Assembly (NCBI GenBank): GCA_046594105.1
Contig: JBKJQB010000127.1
Span: forward strand, 1 to 20,568
DNA from: JBDSGC01 sp046594105
GTDB taxonomy: Bacteria > Acidobacteriota > Thermoanaerobaculia > Gp7-AA8
Length of the DNA stretch: 20,568 bases
Direction: 5' to 3'
The position numbers and the translations under genes are program-made. Each line of letters begins with the position of its first letter. The first letter of the stretch is position 1. Shown here piece by piece: positions 1 to 6,689 of the stretch. A model generated the notes under the pieces. That model searched no databases and had not been told where the DNA came from. It worked only from the letters and a program-made list of their open reading frames with translations.

Positions 1-84
1 CGGCCGGCGGCGTTGGTTCGCAAAGCGTCCCCACGATTTTCGCATCAGCCCGCGGTCACTGACGGTTGGGGGATTTCTTCACAG
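1..84 (+). repeat. Dispersed 3'-end repeat, copy A (cut by the window edge)
   Basis: This stretch matches, in inverted orientation, the segment at 10018-10111. Shared blocks include CGGCCGGCGGCGTTG, TTCGCAAAGCGTCC, ACGATTTTCGC and, at the far end, GGATTTCTTCACAG. The middle is more diverged and differs in length. A third, weaker copy is at 3149-3203. The copy starts at base 1, so its terminal GCCGGC hairpin, seen in the other two copies, is probably cut off. It begins about 39 nt past the stop of the minus-strand pilin gene. No coding sequence is supported in 1-123. Confidence 0.75.
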
Positions 85-123
85 CCTCTGAGATTGACAA
101 CGGCCGGGCCGCAGGGCGCCCGA

Positions 124-633
124 TCAGCGGATGACCACCCCGTCCGGATACGACAGGAACGTGCCGTTGCTGTACACGATGTCGCAGTCGTAGTTGGTGA
201 TCGGTCCCGGCACGCCGGCGCTGTCGATCGTCCCGTCCTTCCCGCCGGAGAGGATCACGTATTTCTGCGCCGGCACGGCGTCGCCAACCGCGCGGTCGAG
301 GTAGGTCACGAACGGGTGATTCCAGGAATCGATCGTCGGTACAGACTTCATGTACGTCGGCGAGAGAAAACTGACCACCGTCGCCATATCGGTTTCCTCA
401 CCAGCCCCATCGTAGCTGCCGCCGGCGGCGTTGTATCGCGATACCTCGGTGTTCCGCGATTCCCATGCCTGCGCGATGTTCTTGATGTCGAGCATCGTGC
501 GGCGCTGCTTGGCCCGCTGGATGGCCACCAGGAGGTTGGGGACGGCGATCGCAGTGATGATGCCGATGATCGCGACCACGATCAGCAGCTCCATCAACGT
601 GAACCCTGTCGGTCGACGCGCAGATTGCTTCAT
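124..633 (-). CDS. Type IV pilin / type II secretion pseudopilin-like protein
   Basis: This is a prepilin-type protein of 169 residues from the chosen start. After a short basic leader (MKQSARRPTG) comes the class III signal G|FTLMELLIVVAIIGIITAIA. Gly -1, Phe +1 and Glu +5 are all present, so prepilin peptidase should cleave and methylate it. The hydrophobic helix continues into VPNLLVAIQRAKQRRTMLDI, typical of GspG/PilA-like N-termini. The C-terminal globular part (SVPTIDSWNHPFVTYLD, then SGGKDG and DIVYSNG) resembles the GspG fold. I chose the ATG at 633 over an upstream in-frame ATG at 684 because it gives a normal leader length and has GAGAG just upstream. No pilus or secretion machinery genes are nearby, so the choice between type IV pilin and pseudopilin is open. 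Confidence 0.88.
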   Translation of the reverse strand: MKQSARRPTGFTLMELLIVVAIIGIITAIAVPNLLVAIQRAKQRRTMLDIKNIAQAWESRNTEVSRYNAAGGSYDGAGEETDMATVVSFLSPTYMKSVPTIDSWNHPFVTYLDRAVGDAVPAQKYVILSGGKDGTIDSAGVPGPITNYDCDIVYSNGTFLSYPDGVVIR

Positions 634-661
634 TTCTCTCAGAACCCAAAAGCCAGTCATC

Positions 662-676
662 GCAATCGATGGACCA
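662..676 (-). promoter_or_regulatory. Possible sigma-54 (-24/-12) promoter for the pilin gene
   Basis: On the minus strand the sequence reads TGGTCC, five bases, then TTGC. This gives the GG-N10-GC spacing of sigma-54 promoters (consensus TGGCAC-N5-TTGCA). It lies about 30 bp before the pilin ATG, which would give a short leader of roughly 18 nt. Pilin genes in other bacteria are often sigma-54 dependent. The -24 half is imperfect, so this is a candidate only. Confidence 0.3.
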
Positions 677-809
677 CCTGCCATGACTTGTGCAAGTTGC
701 TCAGAATGATTGAGATAAGCGATCTCGCTCGCTTTGGAAGCCCGCTATTTCGGCATTCTGCGGGACCAGGAATGACAAGAAATGTCAGGACAGGCCTACC
801 GCCGTCCCG

Positions 810-1412
810 TCAAACAGGTTGCGGAATCGTCAGCTGCACCGCGGGATCTTCCTGAGCGCCGGCCTTGTACAACTCGTAGCAGGCACGACACCGCGCCTCG
901 TACGACGAGTCTCCCACCTCCACCTGAGCGTTGCCGCCGGCGACACGCTGCGAATAGTGGGCAGCGCCGCGGCAGCGAACGCAGACCGCGTGCATCTTGG
1001 AAACGTCCTCGGCAACCGAGAGCAGAGCGGGCATGGGGCCAAAGGGACGGCGCATGTAATCCTGGTCCAGACCCGCCGCGATCACCCGGATTCCGGCATC
1101 CGCCAGCTGCATGCAGACGTCGACCACACCATCGTCGAAGAATTGGATCTCGTCGATCCCCACGACCTGAATGCCGATCTCCACGCGCGACAGCAGCTCG
1201 GCGCTGGTGCCGGCCGCCGTCGCCTTGAGCCGGCGGTCGTCGCGCGACACGATGTCGTCACTGCTGAACCGGTCATCGATGATCGGCTTGAAAACCTGAA
1301 CTCTCTGGCGAGCGATGACCGCGCGCCGCAGCCGCCGGATCAACTCCTCCGACTTCCCGGAAAACATGCCTCCGGCGATGATCTCGATCCAGCCGCCTCT
1401 AAAACTGTCCAA
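810..1412 (-). CDS. tdk: Thymidine kinase
   Basis: This is a type II thymidine kinase that phosphorylates thymidine to dTMP in the salvage pathway, about 200 residues long as is usual. The P-loop is GGMFSGKSEELIRR (residues 14-27). The Walker B/catalytic segment is GIDEIQFFDD with Asp87 and Glu88. The zinc-binding cysteines are CVRC (144, 147) and CRAC (175, 178). The start is a TTG at 1412: it is preceded at about 6 nt by GGAGG and gives the family's usual short N-terminus before WIEIIAGGMFSGK. The in-frame ATG at 1493 would add 27 residues translated from the intergenic inverted repeat and was rejected. The gene diverges from the outer-membrane protein gene at 1550. Confidence 0.95.
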   Translation of the reverse strand: MDSFRGGWIEIIAGGMFSGKSEELIRRLRRAVIARQRVQVFKPIIDDRFSSDDIVSRDDRRLKATAAGTSAELLSRVEIGIQVVGIDEIQFFDDGVVDVCMQLADAGIRVIAAGLDQDYMRRPFGPMPALLSVAEDVSKMHAVCVRCRGAAHYSQRVAGGNAQVEVGDSSYEARCRACYELYKAGAQEDPAVQLTIPQPV

Positions 1413-1434
1413 GGGATTCCTCCGGTGTCTCCGC

Positions 1435-1440
1435 AGAATA
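1435..1440 (-). promoter_or_regulatory. -10 box for tdk
   Basis: The minus strand reads TATTCT here, about 23 nt upstream of the TTG start, leaving room for a short leader with the GGAGG ribosome binding site. The left arm of the inverted repeat (1448-1471) lies directly upstream, where the -35 region would be. No good TTGACA is present. Confidence 0.5.
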
Positions 1441-1447
1441 GCAGGAG

Positions 1448-1521
1448 GGAAAAGCAGAAACCAGAAACCAGTGATTCGCCAGTGGGAGAGCATTTTTCTG
1501 GTTTCTGGTTTCTGCTTTTCC
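1448..1521. repeat. Perfect 24-bp inverted repeat between divergent tdk and OMP genes
   Basis: Positions 1448-1471 are the exact reverse complement of 1498-1521, with a 26-nt spacer. Each arm, read outward, contains CTGGTTTCTGGTTTCTG followed by CTTTTCC. The arms sit 7 bp from the tdk -10 box and 9 bp from the OMP -10 box. This is a symmetrical arrangement suited to a shared operator or a duplicated promoter element. As RNA it would form a long hairpin, but no U-tract follows on either strand. Confidence 0.85.
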
Positions 1522-1530
1522 GAAGTCTGT

Positions 1531-1536
1531 TACGCT
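1531..1536 (+). promoter_or_regulatory. -10 box for the outer-membrane protein gene
   Basis: The sequence is GTTACGCT, with TACGCT as the -10 hexamer. The same octamer forms the well-supported DUF4388 promoter at 4183-4211. The expected transcription start is only about 6 nt before the GTG at 1550, so the mRNA may be nearly leaderless. The right arm of the inverted repeat occupies the -35 region. Confidence 0.45.
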
Positions 1537-1549
1537 GATCTCCGAGCCC

Positions 1550-3148
1550 GTGACGTTCCTTCTCCCGCTTCTTGCGATGGTTCTCGCAGCCTCCCAGGCG
1601 AGCGGCCCGGTTGTCCCTTCGCTTCGGGTCGGCACCGTCACCGTGCGTGCTCTCGATGTCTACTCCGGTGAGGAAGCGGCGCGCGGAAAGTTCTACCGGC
1701 TGGCGGCTCGCCTCCACATCGAAACGCGACCTTCGGTCATTGAGCAGTTCCTTCTTTTCCGCGAAGGCGACGTATTCCGTCCCGAGGTTCTGGCGGAGAC
1801 GGAGAGGAATCTGCGCGGTCTGCACTTCCTGAAGTCGGCCTCGGTGGTCGCCTCGGCTCCGCACGACGGATTGGTCGACGTCGCCGTCACCACCCAGGAT
1901 TCCTGGTCCATCGCGCCGGAGACGCAGGCGGGCAGCAAGGGCGGCAAGAGCACCTTCGGGGCCACCCTCTCGGATAACAACGTGTTCGGGCTGGGCAAGA
2001 ATCTCGAGGTCGGATGGGATAAGGGCGTGGACCGGACGCGCATGAACATCCTCTACAGCGACCCTGCATTTTTCGCTCCTTACTGGCAGGCGCGCTTCGG
2101 ATACGCGGTGAACTCCGACGGCTATGACCACCGCTTCAGCGTGGCCCGCCCGTTCTACTCGTTCGCCACCGCATGGTCCGCCGAGCTTTCCTTCACCGGC
2201 TATCGTCAGAACGATCATCTCTATGCGGACGGCGTGGAGTTGGACCGCTTCCGCCAGACCCACCGGCAGATCGTAGCCAGCTTCGGGACCGCGCTGCGTG
2301 CGAACGACCTGGCGGCGACGCGGCTGATCGCAGGCCTGCGGTTTGTGGACGATGACTTCGGGCCGCGAGCGACCCATCACCGCGAGGTGGCTGAATCGCT
2401 GGACCGCACGTTTCCGAACACACGCGAATTCCGCTCGCTGTTCGTCCGCTTCGAATCCACCGAGAACGATTTCGTCACCTGGAATTTCGTGAACAAGGAC
2501 GTCCGCTACGAGGACTTCAACCTGGGCAGGCAATCCTCGGTCGAAGCGGCGGTCTCCACGCGCCTTCTCGGTGCCCACCGGACCACCCCCGAAGTGCGCC
2601 TGCGCTCCTCGAACGGGCTGCGGTGGTCGGATCGCGGGTTCGTCATCCCCTCAGTCAACGTCTCGTCGCGCTTTGATGGCGGGCTGTCCCATACGGTGGC
2701 CGCGACCTCGCTTCTGTTCGTCCGGCGCACCGATGCAACGTTGCCGAGGGTGCTGGTCGGGCGGGCCATCGTATCGAGCGGGTGGCGGCTGGATCCGGAG
2801 CAGCAGTTCTTCGCCGATGGCCTCAGCGGGCTTCGCGGCTACCGCGCTCACAGCTTCTCCGGAGACCGGGCCATCGTCCTGAATCTGGAGCAACGGGTTT
2901 ACCTCGGCCGCGAGATTCTGCAGCTGGCTTCTCCCAGCCTGGTGGCCTTCGTGGATGCAGGAAATGCCACCAACGGCGGACTGGCGACGCTGCTCCGGCT
3001 CAAGACGGACGTGGGCGTCGGGATTCGTGTGGGCCTTCCGCGAACGCCGAAGAATCTGCTTCGAGTCGACCTTTCGTATGCGCTGAACCGCGACCCGCTG
3101 GGACGGAGCGGCTGGATGGTCTCCTTCTCCAGCGGCCAGGCGTTCTAG
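1550..3148 (+). CDS. Omp85/BamA-superfamily outer-membrane protein with one POTRA domain
   Basis: The protein has 532 residues from a GTG start. A hydrophobic signal peptide (residues 1-18, LLPLLAMVLAASQASG) comes first. One POTRA-like domain follows (about 28-117), with the typical EGDVFRPEVLAETERNLR and a final VDVAVTTQDSW strand. The rest is a long, aromatic-rich stretch of alternating strands, as expected for a beta-barrel. Near residue 430 it carries LSGLRGYRAHSFSGDRA, the (L/V)RGYR motif in the lid loop of Omp85 proteins. The last residue is Phe, as usual for outer-membrane proteins. A single POTRA argues against BamA itself and fits the smaller TamA/D15-like 'surface antigen' proteins. 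The substrate is unknown. It is divergent from tdk and followed one base later by repeat copy C. Confidence 0.85.
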   Translation: MTFLLPLLAMVLAASQASGPVVPSLRVGTVTVRALDVYSGEEAARGKFYRLAARLHIETRPSVIEQFLLFREGDVFRPEVLAETERNLRGLHFLKSASVVASAPHDGLVDVAVTTQDSWSIAPETQAGSKGGKSTFGATLSDNNVFGLGKNLEVGWDKGVDRTRMNILYSDPAFFAPYWQARFGYAVNSDGYDHRFSVARPFYSFATAWSAELSFTGYRQNDHLYADGVELDRFRQTHRQIVASFGTALRANDLAATRLIAGLRFVDDDFGPRATHHREVAESLDRTFPNTREFRSLFVRFESTENDFVTWNFVNKDVRYEDFNLGRQSSVEAAVSTRLLGAHRTTPEVRLRSSNGLRWSDRGFVIPSVNVSSRFDGGLSHTVAATSLLFVRRTDATLPRVLVGRAIVSSGWRLDPEQQFFADGLSGLRGYRAHSFSGDRAIVLNLEQRVYLGREILQLASPSLVAFVDAGNATNGGLATLLRLKTDVGVGIRVGLPRTPKNLLRVDLSYALNRDPLGRSGWMVSFSSGQAF

Positions 3149-3203
3149 GCCGGCACGGCCGGCGGCGCTGGTCGCCCAAGGCTCCGCCACGATCACGCTC
3201 CAA
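3149..3203 (+). repeat. Dispersed 3'-end repeat, copy C (partial)
   Basis: It begins one base after the OMP stop codon with the hairpin GCCGGC-acg-GCCGGC (3149-3163), also present at 10104-10118. It then aligns to copies A and B through CGGCCGGCGGCG and a diverged TCCGCCACGAT segment. The similarity fades after about 45-55 bp. Relative to the minus-strand DUF4388 gene ending at 3338 it has the same orientation as A and B have to their upstream genes. I see no coding sequence or clear U-tract terminator in the rest of 3204-3337. Confidence 0.65.
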
Positions 3204-3337
3204 GACTTCCTGCCGCGCAGGCTCCTAGCAATCTTTCTGTGTGGTCGGCACGGTCGAACACTCACATACTTTCGCTGGGCCCCGGTTTCCCCCCAGGTTC
3301 TTCGAAGCGCGCACTGACAGAAGCGCCTGACCCGGCG

Positions 3338-4144
3338 TCAGACAGGCGGACGGAGGTCGCTGATCCTCGAGCGCAGCTGCTCGGTGACGGCGAGCCCTCT
3401 CAGAAGCGAGGCTGTTTTCTCGAACTCGTTCACCATGGCCTGCACGGCGCGCGGGCCATCGCCACTCATGATCCCGTCCAGCGCGTGAAGGAAATGCTTC
3501 TCGATGGTCTTGTGAGCCGAGTCGCCGATGAACTCTTCGGCCACCGCGCGGATCCGGGCGGCCAGATCGACTAGCTCGCCATTCTGTTCGTCGGCCCTGC
3601 GCTCAGACTTTTTTTTTAGGCTGACCAGTTCCGACGTCACCATGCCGTAGAGAATCTTGGCCACGTCGAAGGAGGCGATGTTGAGGGCCCGGCCAATTTC
3701 GGCGATGGAGCGCTGGCCATCGATGCGGGTGATCAGCGTCCACTCCTGAGGATTCAAGGTGATCTGCTCGTGGCGTCCGTCGCGAGCCTGCAACTCCGGC
3801 ACGTGGTCCACAGACGGGATCTTTTTCGACAGGACGCGCCACTCGTCGAGGCGACGCGCCGCTTCCATCAGCAGGTTGGTGTTCGACTTGGTGATGGTCT
3901 GGCGCTCGGGCTCCTCCGCGGGAGTGAACTGGAAGTCGCCCGAATTCCAGATGGCCAGCGCGTAGATGGCCTCTTCGCCGATCAAGTCTCCGATGGTGGC
4001 GTGCACCATCTGCCCGTTCTTCAAGTAGATAGACCCGCGATCGGCATCGCGGGAGAGGGTGAACTTGCCGGTCTTGCCCGATACGCTGACCAGTTGAATG
4101 ATGTCGGGCAGCGGCAGTTCTTTGAGAGATCCCTGGAAGGCCAT
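3338..4144 (-). CDS. DUF4388 (PATAN-like) domain protein
   Basis: A 268-residue cytoplasmic protein. The N-terminal domain (about 3-100: FQGSLKELPLPDIIQLVS, then SGKTGKFTL and GSIYLKNGQMVHA) is a clear DUF4388 domain, found in gliding, motility and two-component regulators of Acidobacteria, Myxococcota and Cyanobacteria. Residues 125-180 (LNPQEWTLITRIDGQRSIAEI) look like a winged-helix segment often found C-terminal to DUF4388. The rest is predicted helical. The coding strand has a run of nine A at LKKKS (residues 176-180, plus-strand 3609-3617), a potential slippage site. A slip into the neighbouring frame would end after KKV at about 3603. A good promoter lies upstream. No enzymatic motif is seen, and a scaffolding or signalling role is inferred. 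Confidence 0.85.
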   Translation of the reverse strand: MAFQGSLKELPLPDIIQLVSVSGKTGKFTLSRDADRGSIYLKNGQMVHATIGDLIGEEAIYALAIWNSGDFQFTPAEEPERQTITKSNTNLLMEAARRLDEWRVLSKKIPSVDHVPELQARDGRHEQITLNPQEWTLITRIDGQRSIAEIGRALNIASFDVAKILYGMVTSELVSLKKKSERRADEQNGELVDLAARIRAVAEEFIGDSAHKTIEKHFLHALDGIMSGDGPRAVQAMVNEFEKTASLLRGLAVTEQLRSRISDLRPPV

Positions 4145-4182
4145 TTCACTTGGTCGCGGGCGTGGAGGACACGTGTGACCGA

Positions 4183-4211
4183 AGCGTAACCTACGGTCCC
4201 AATGCCGTCAA
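4183..4211 (-). promoter_or_regulatory. Promoter of the DUF4388 gene
   Basis: On the minus strand: TTGACG, a 17-bp spacer, then TACGCT, close to the sigma-70 consensus with ideal spacing. The start would fall about 32 nt before the ATG at 4144. The TTGACG includes the TGA stop of the upstream DUF2085 gene, so the promoter is partly embedded in that gene's 3' end. Confidence 0.65.
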
Positions 4212-4657
4212 GATTTAGCAAAGTCATGAGTTTCCACCGATGTCAGGGCCCAGATTCCGAAGGCGATTCCTGCCGCAAATCCAGTAACCAGACGAAGGCC
4301 GTTCGTGCTTTCGCGCAATCGTGCGAGCTGCGTCAGCCCATCCAACGCCATCGGCGCCGTGGCCATATAGAGAATGATGCGGGCCGTCTTTTCCCGAACC
4401 AGGGGAAGCAGGCGGAACAGCACCGCGGCCAGCGCCAGTCCTCCATAGATCGCCGTGCAGCGGGCGCAGATCGGCATGGGAATCCCCCACAGGATCAGGC
4501 ACCGCCCGGGGATGCCATGGCAGAAAATCCGGAAGAGCAGCCGCCATTTCATCGACGCTCCGTGGGCGATGGCCCAGCTGCAGACAGTCGACGCACTCAG
4601 GATCCCCGCGGCAATCGCAGCGAGCACCGCGGCGACGATCCACGTGTCGCGTTTCAC
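4208..4657 (-). CDS. DUF2085 membrane protein
   Basis: A small integral membrane protein of 149 residues. The family signature is clear: FCHGIPGRCLILWGIPMPIC followed by ARCTAIYGG. Cys46-His47, Cys64 and Cys67 are possible metal or redox ligands. An N-terminal helix (WIVAAVLAAIAAGIL) and at least two later hydrophobic segments are seen. The start is a GTG at 4657 that overlaps the TGA of the upstream DUF4013 gene as GTGA, so the two are probably translationally coupled. A longer reading frame extends upstream through the DUF4013 gene, but its extension is Arg/Gly-rich shadow sequence and was rejected. The biochemical function of the family is unknown. Confidence 0.82.
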   Translation of the reverse strand: MKRDTWIVAAVLAAIAAGILSASTVCSWAIAHGASMKWRLLFRIFCHGIPGRCLILWGIPMPICARCTAIYGGLALAAVLFRLLPLVREKTARIILYMATAPMALDGLTQLARLRESTNGLRLVTGFAAGIAFGIWALTSVETHDFAKS

Positions 4658-5370
4658 CGGGAAAGCGAGAGGCGGTAGACCTGCCCGAACCCGTACGCGG
4701 CGACGACGAAGGACCAGAACATGGTGAAGACCACGCCGACGCAACAGAGCGCCAGACCGAAGGGAGCGACGAACCGCGCGATCAGCCAGACCACATACGC
4801 GAGGATGTAATTGCCGACATTGGCCCGGATGAACGCGGCGATCCGGGCGAATTCGAACCCGGCGGAAAAGCGGCCGGCTACCACCGCATGCAGCAGCGCC
4901 GCCGGCATCCACACACCCAACGCCAGGCTGAGGGGAAACATCACGCACCACATCCCACCGGTCATCAATCCGCCCGCGGTCTTCAGCGCGTCCGAGTCGG
5001 TCATCTCCATCATCAGGCTGGGAAACACCATCATGCCGACCAGGAAAATGATGGGGACGGCATACACCAGGCCTACCGCCAGCAGCGTCAGCCCCTCGAC
5101 GAAATAGTCGCCCAGATTGTCCCAGTCGGGCAGCGGATGCTCACGGCCCTCGATGACGTTGCGGGTCAGCCGGGCCAGATAGCCGTAGAGGAACGGGATC
5201 CCCACCAGGAGAAAACTGGCCAGAGTGAACAGCCCGCCCAGCAGGACTTTCTGTATCCATTCAGGGTCTTCGAACGTAAAGGCTAAGGGGCGGACGAAGT
5301 CAAAGGCCGGCGCAGGCGGACGCGGCGGTGGAGGCGGAGGTGGAAGCTCGATGGATGCGACCTCGGACAC
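4654..5370 (-). CDS. DUF4013 family membrane protein
   Basis: A 238-residue multi-pass membrane protein with a GTG start at 5370. A Pro-rich cytoplasmic N-terminus (eight consecutive prolines from residue 10) precedes the family signature: FTFEDPEWIQKVLLGGLF, then IPFLYGYLARLTRNV and EGREHPLPDWDNLGDYF. This matches DUF4013, in which the EDPdW and LPeWdd motifs are conserved. About five to six hydrophobic segments follow. It is first in a two-gene unit with the DUF2085 gene (4-nt overlap). A transport or envelope role is often guessed for the family, but no function is established here. Confidence 0.82.
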   Translation of the reverse strand: MSEVASIELPPPPPPPRPPAPAFDFVRPLAFTFEDPEWIQKVLLGGLFTLASFLLVGIPFLYGYLARLTRNVIEGREHPLPDWDNLGDYFVEGLTLLAVGLVYAVPIIFLVGMMVFPSLMMEMTDSDALKTAGGLMTGGMWCVMFPLSLALGVWMPAALLHAVVAGRFSAGFEFARIAAFIRANVGNYILAYVVWLIARFVAPFGLALCCVGVVFTMFWSFVVAAYGFGQVYRLSLSR

Positions 5371-5547
5371 TGCATCGAGTCTAGCACCGTGAGGTGGAAG
5401 AAATCGCGGCGGCGGGCGTTAAGCCGGATGATCCGCGACGTTGGGCCGCGAGGTGAAGGAGCCAGAGGTTGGAACCGAGGATTCGCGATGATGTCGGGAA
5501 GTCGGCGTCATCGGCGATGCGTCGAATGGCGAAACCGTCGTCTCACA

Positions 5548-5574
5548 AAGCAGACCGTCTCGAAGGGTCTGCTT
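5548..5574. other. 9-bp hairpin in the 247-bp intergenic region before the TonB-like gene
   Basis: AAGCAGACC (5548-5556) and GGTCTGCTT (5566-5574) are exact reverse complements with a 9-nt loop. No T-run follows on either strand, so it is not a standard terminator. It lies 44 bp before the TTG start of the next gene and could be an operator or leader hairpin. I see no gene in 5371-5617. Confidence 0.4.
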
Positions 5575-5617
5575 CTGAGCACGATTTCCTGAATCATTTC
5601 CGGTCGGGCGAGCATCC

Positions 5618-6595
5618 TTGCAAGACGAAAAGATCGATTTAGTCCTCGAAGACGCGCCCAGACGCGGCGGGATCAGCCTCGCGGTCATCGTCTCCGTGAT
5701 CCTGCATTCGTTGCTGATCACCTATGTGGTACTCAGCTACCACCCGGTCACCAGCGACGGTGCTGCGTCTCATGACGCCCGGCTGGTTCAACTGATCCGG
5801 CAGAATCCCAGGCAGTTCACCGAGGCTCCCGGACCGAGTGTGGATTCATCCCCGATGACGGCTCCCTGGTCGGACAAGAACCGGCGGGCTGCAACGCCCC
5901 AACCGACGGGAGACAAACCGACCAGCCGGCCTGGCGAAGGCGGTCTGTTCACGCCGAGGTCGAGGGCCGCGCAGAACGAGGCTCAGCCCGAAGTGGGCCC
6001 GACGGAGAGCTCGTCGCGCCAGCAGCGGGCGCCCGCGCCGTCGACGTCGGCCACCTCGCCTTCGGCTACGCCCACCAACCGAGGGTCCGATCCGGCCAGC
6101 CCGACATTCGCCTACCACCCCCCGGCGGCGGGCGCGGCCAATGGAGCCATCAACTGGCGCAACGCCATCCGTGAAGTCGGCAAGGTGGCCTCCCTCGGCG
6201 GCGAGCAGCAGAACCTGGACCTGGGCAACGCGGCCGGCGGCGAAAAGGGTTACGCCAAAGACGGCCCCATCTCCTTTGAATCGCAGTGGTACGACTGGGG
6301 ACAATACGCGGAGTCGATGGTCAGCAAGATCCGCGTGAACTGGTACGGCAACATGCCCCAGCTCATCCAGACCGGGCTGAAGGGCGTGGTCACGATCCGC
6401 TTCACCATCCACCGCGATGGCCGGCTGACCGACGTGACGATCCTGAGCAGTTCCGGCGCTCCTCCTTACGACTTCGCAGCGAAGAAAGCGATTCAACTCT
6501 CGTCGCCGCTCAACCCGTTGCCGCCCGATTTCCCCAACGCCACCGAGCACGTGACCGCGATGTTTTTCTACAACCAGGAGCCGCCGCAGCGCTGA
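5618..6595 (+). CDS. TonB family protein (energy transducer-like)
   Basis: The 325-residue protein starts at a TTG. A cytoplasmic stub precedes one membrane helix (about 18-40, ISLAVIVSVILHSLLITYVV) with a His in the helix, as in TonB/TolA anchors. A Pro/Ser/Thr-rich periplasmic spacer (about 65-165) leads to a C-terminal TonB/TolA-type domain (about 230-322). That domain contains RVNWYGNMPQLIQTGLKG, VVTIRFTIHRDGRLTDVTIL and AAKKAIQLSSPLNPLPPDF. The WYG and LPPDF elements look more TolA-like than classic TonB. No ExbB, ExbD, TolQ or TolR gene is nearby, so its motor partner is unknown. It may share a transcript with rodA downstream, but rodA has its own -10 box candidate. Confidence 0.85.
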   Translation: MQDEKIDLVLEDAPRRGGISLAVIVSVILHSLLITYVVLSYHPVTSDGAASHDARLVQLIRQNPRQFTEAPGPSVDSSPMTAPWSDKNRRAATPQPTGDKPTSRPGEGGLFTPRSRAAQNEAQPEVGPTESSSRQQRAPAPSTSATSPSATPTNRGSDPASPTFAYHPPAAGAANGAINWRNAIREVGKVASLGGEQQNLDLGNAAGGEKGYAKDGPISFESQWYDWGQYAESMVSKIRVNWYGNMPQLIQTGLKGVVTIRFTIHRDGRLTDVTILSSSGAPPYDFAAKKAIQLSSPLNPLPPDFPNATEHVTAMFFYNQEPPQR

Positions 6596-6642
6596 GAAGG
6601 GCCGGATCGCCGCCTTCCTGTCAGCTCCCTTCGTTTCTCGGT

Positions 6643-6648
6643 TACTCT
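6643..6648 (+). promoter_or_regulatory. -10 box upstream of rodA
   Basis: GGTTACTCT contains TACTCT, which matches the TAnnCT pattern seen before other genes in the window. It lies about 42 nt before the ATG. The -35 region is weak (TGTCAG at roughly the right place). Confidence 0.35.
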
Positions 6649-6689
6649 CTGGCTGGACGAAGCAGACTTCGACGCCGCTTCGCGCTCGC

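Noticed and set aside
745..787. Small hairpins (CCCGC/GCGGG and TGACA-agaaa-TGTCA) between tdk and the pilin gene
   Set aside because: Short stems without U-tracts. They could be remains of a GTCATTCC-type intergenic repeat, but with one copy I cannot support that.
13..855. Long plus-strand open frame
   Set aside because: It runs antisense through the pilin gene and its product is His/Arg-rich with no recognisable fold. It also spans the repeat and intergenic DNA.
1340..2578. 412-codon minus-strand open frame antisense to the outer-membrane protein gene
   Set aside because: The opposite strand encodes a convincing signal peptide, POTRA and barrel. The antisense product lacks motifs and reads through the inverted repeat and part of tdk.
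3324..3348. CGCCTG/CAGGCG hairpin at the end of the DUF4388 gene
   Set aside because: It overlaps the stop codon and has no U-tract on either strand, so it is not a convincing terminator.
5389..5592. 67-codon plus-strand open frame between the DUF4013 and TonB-like genes
   Set aside because: Arg-rich, with no ribosome binding site and no recognisable fold. It runs across the 5548-5574 hairpin.
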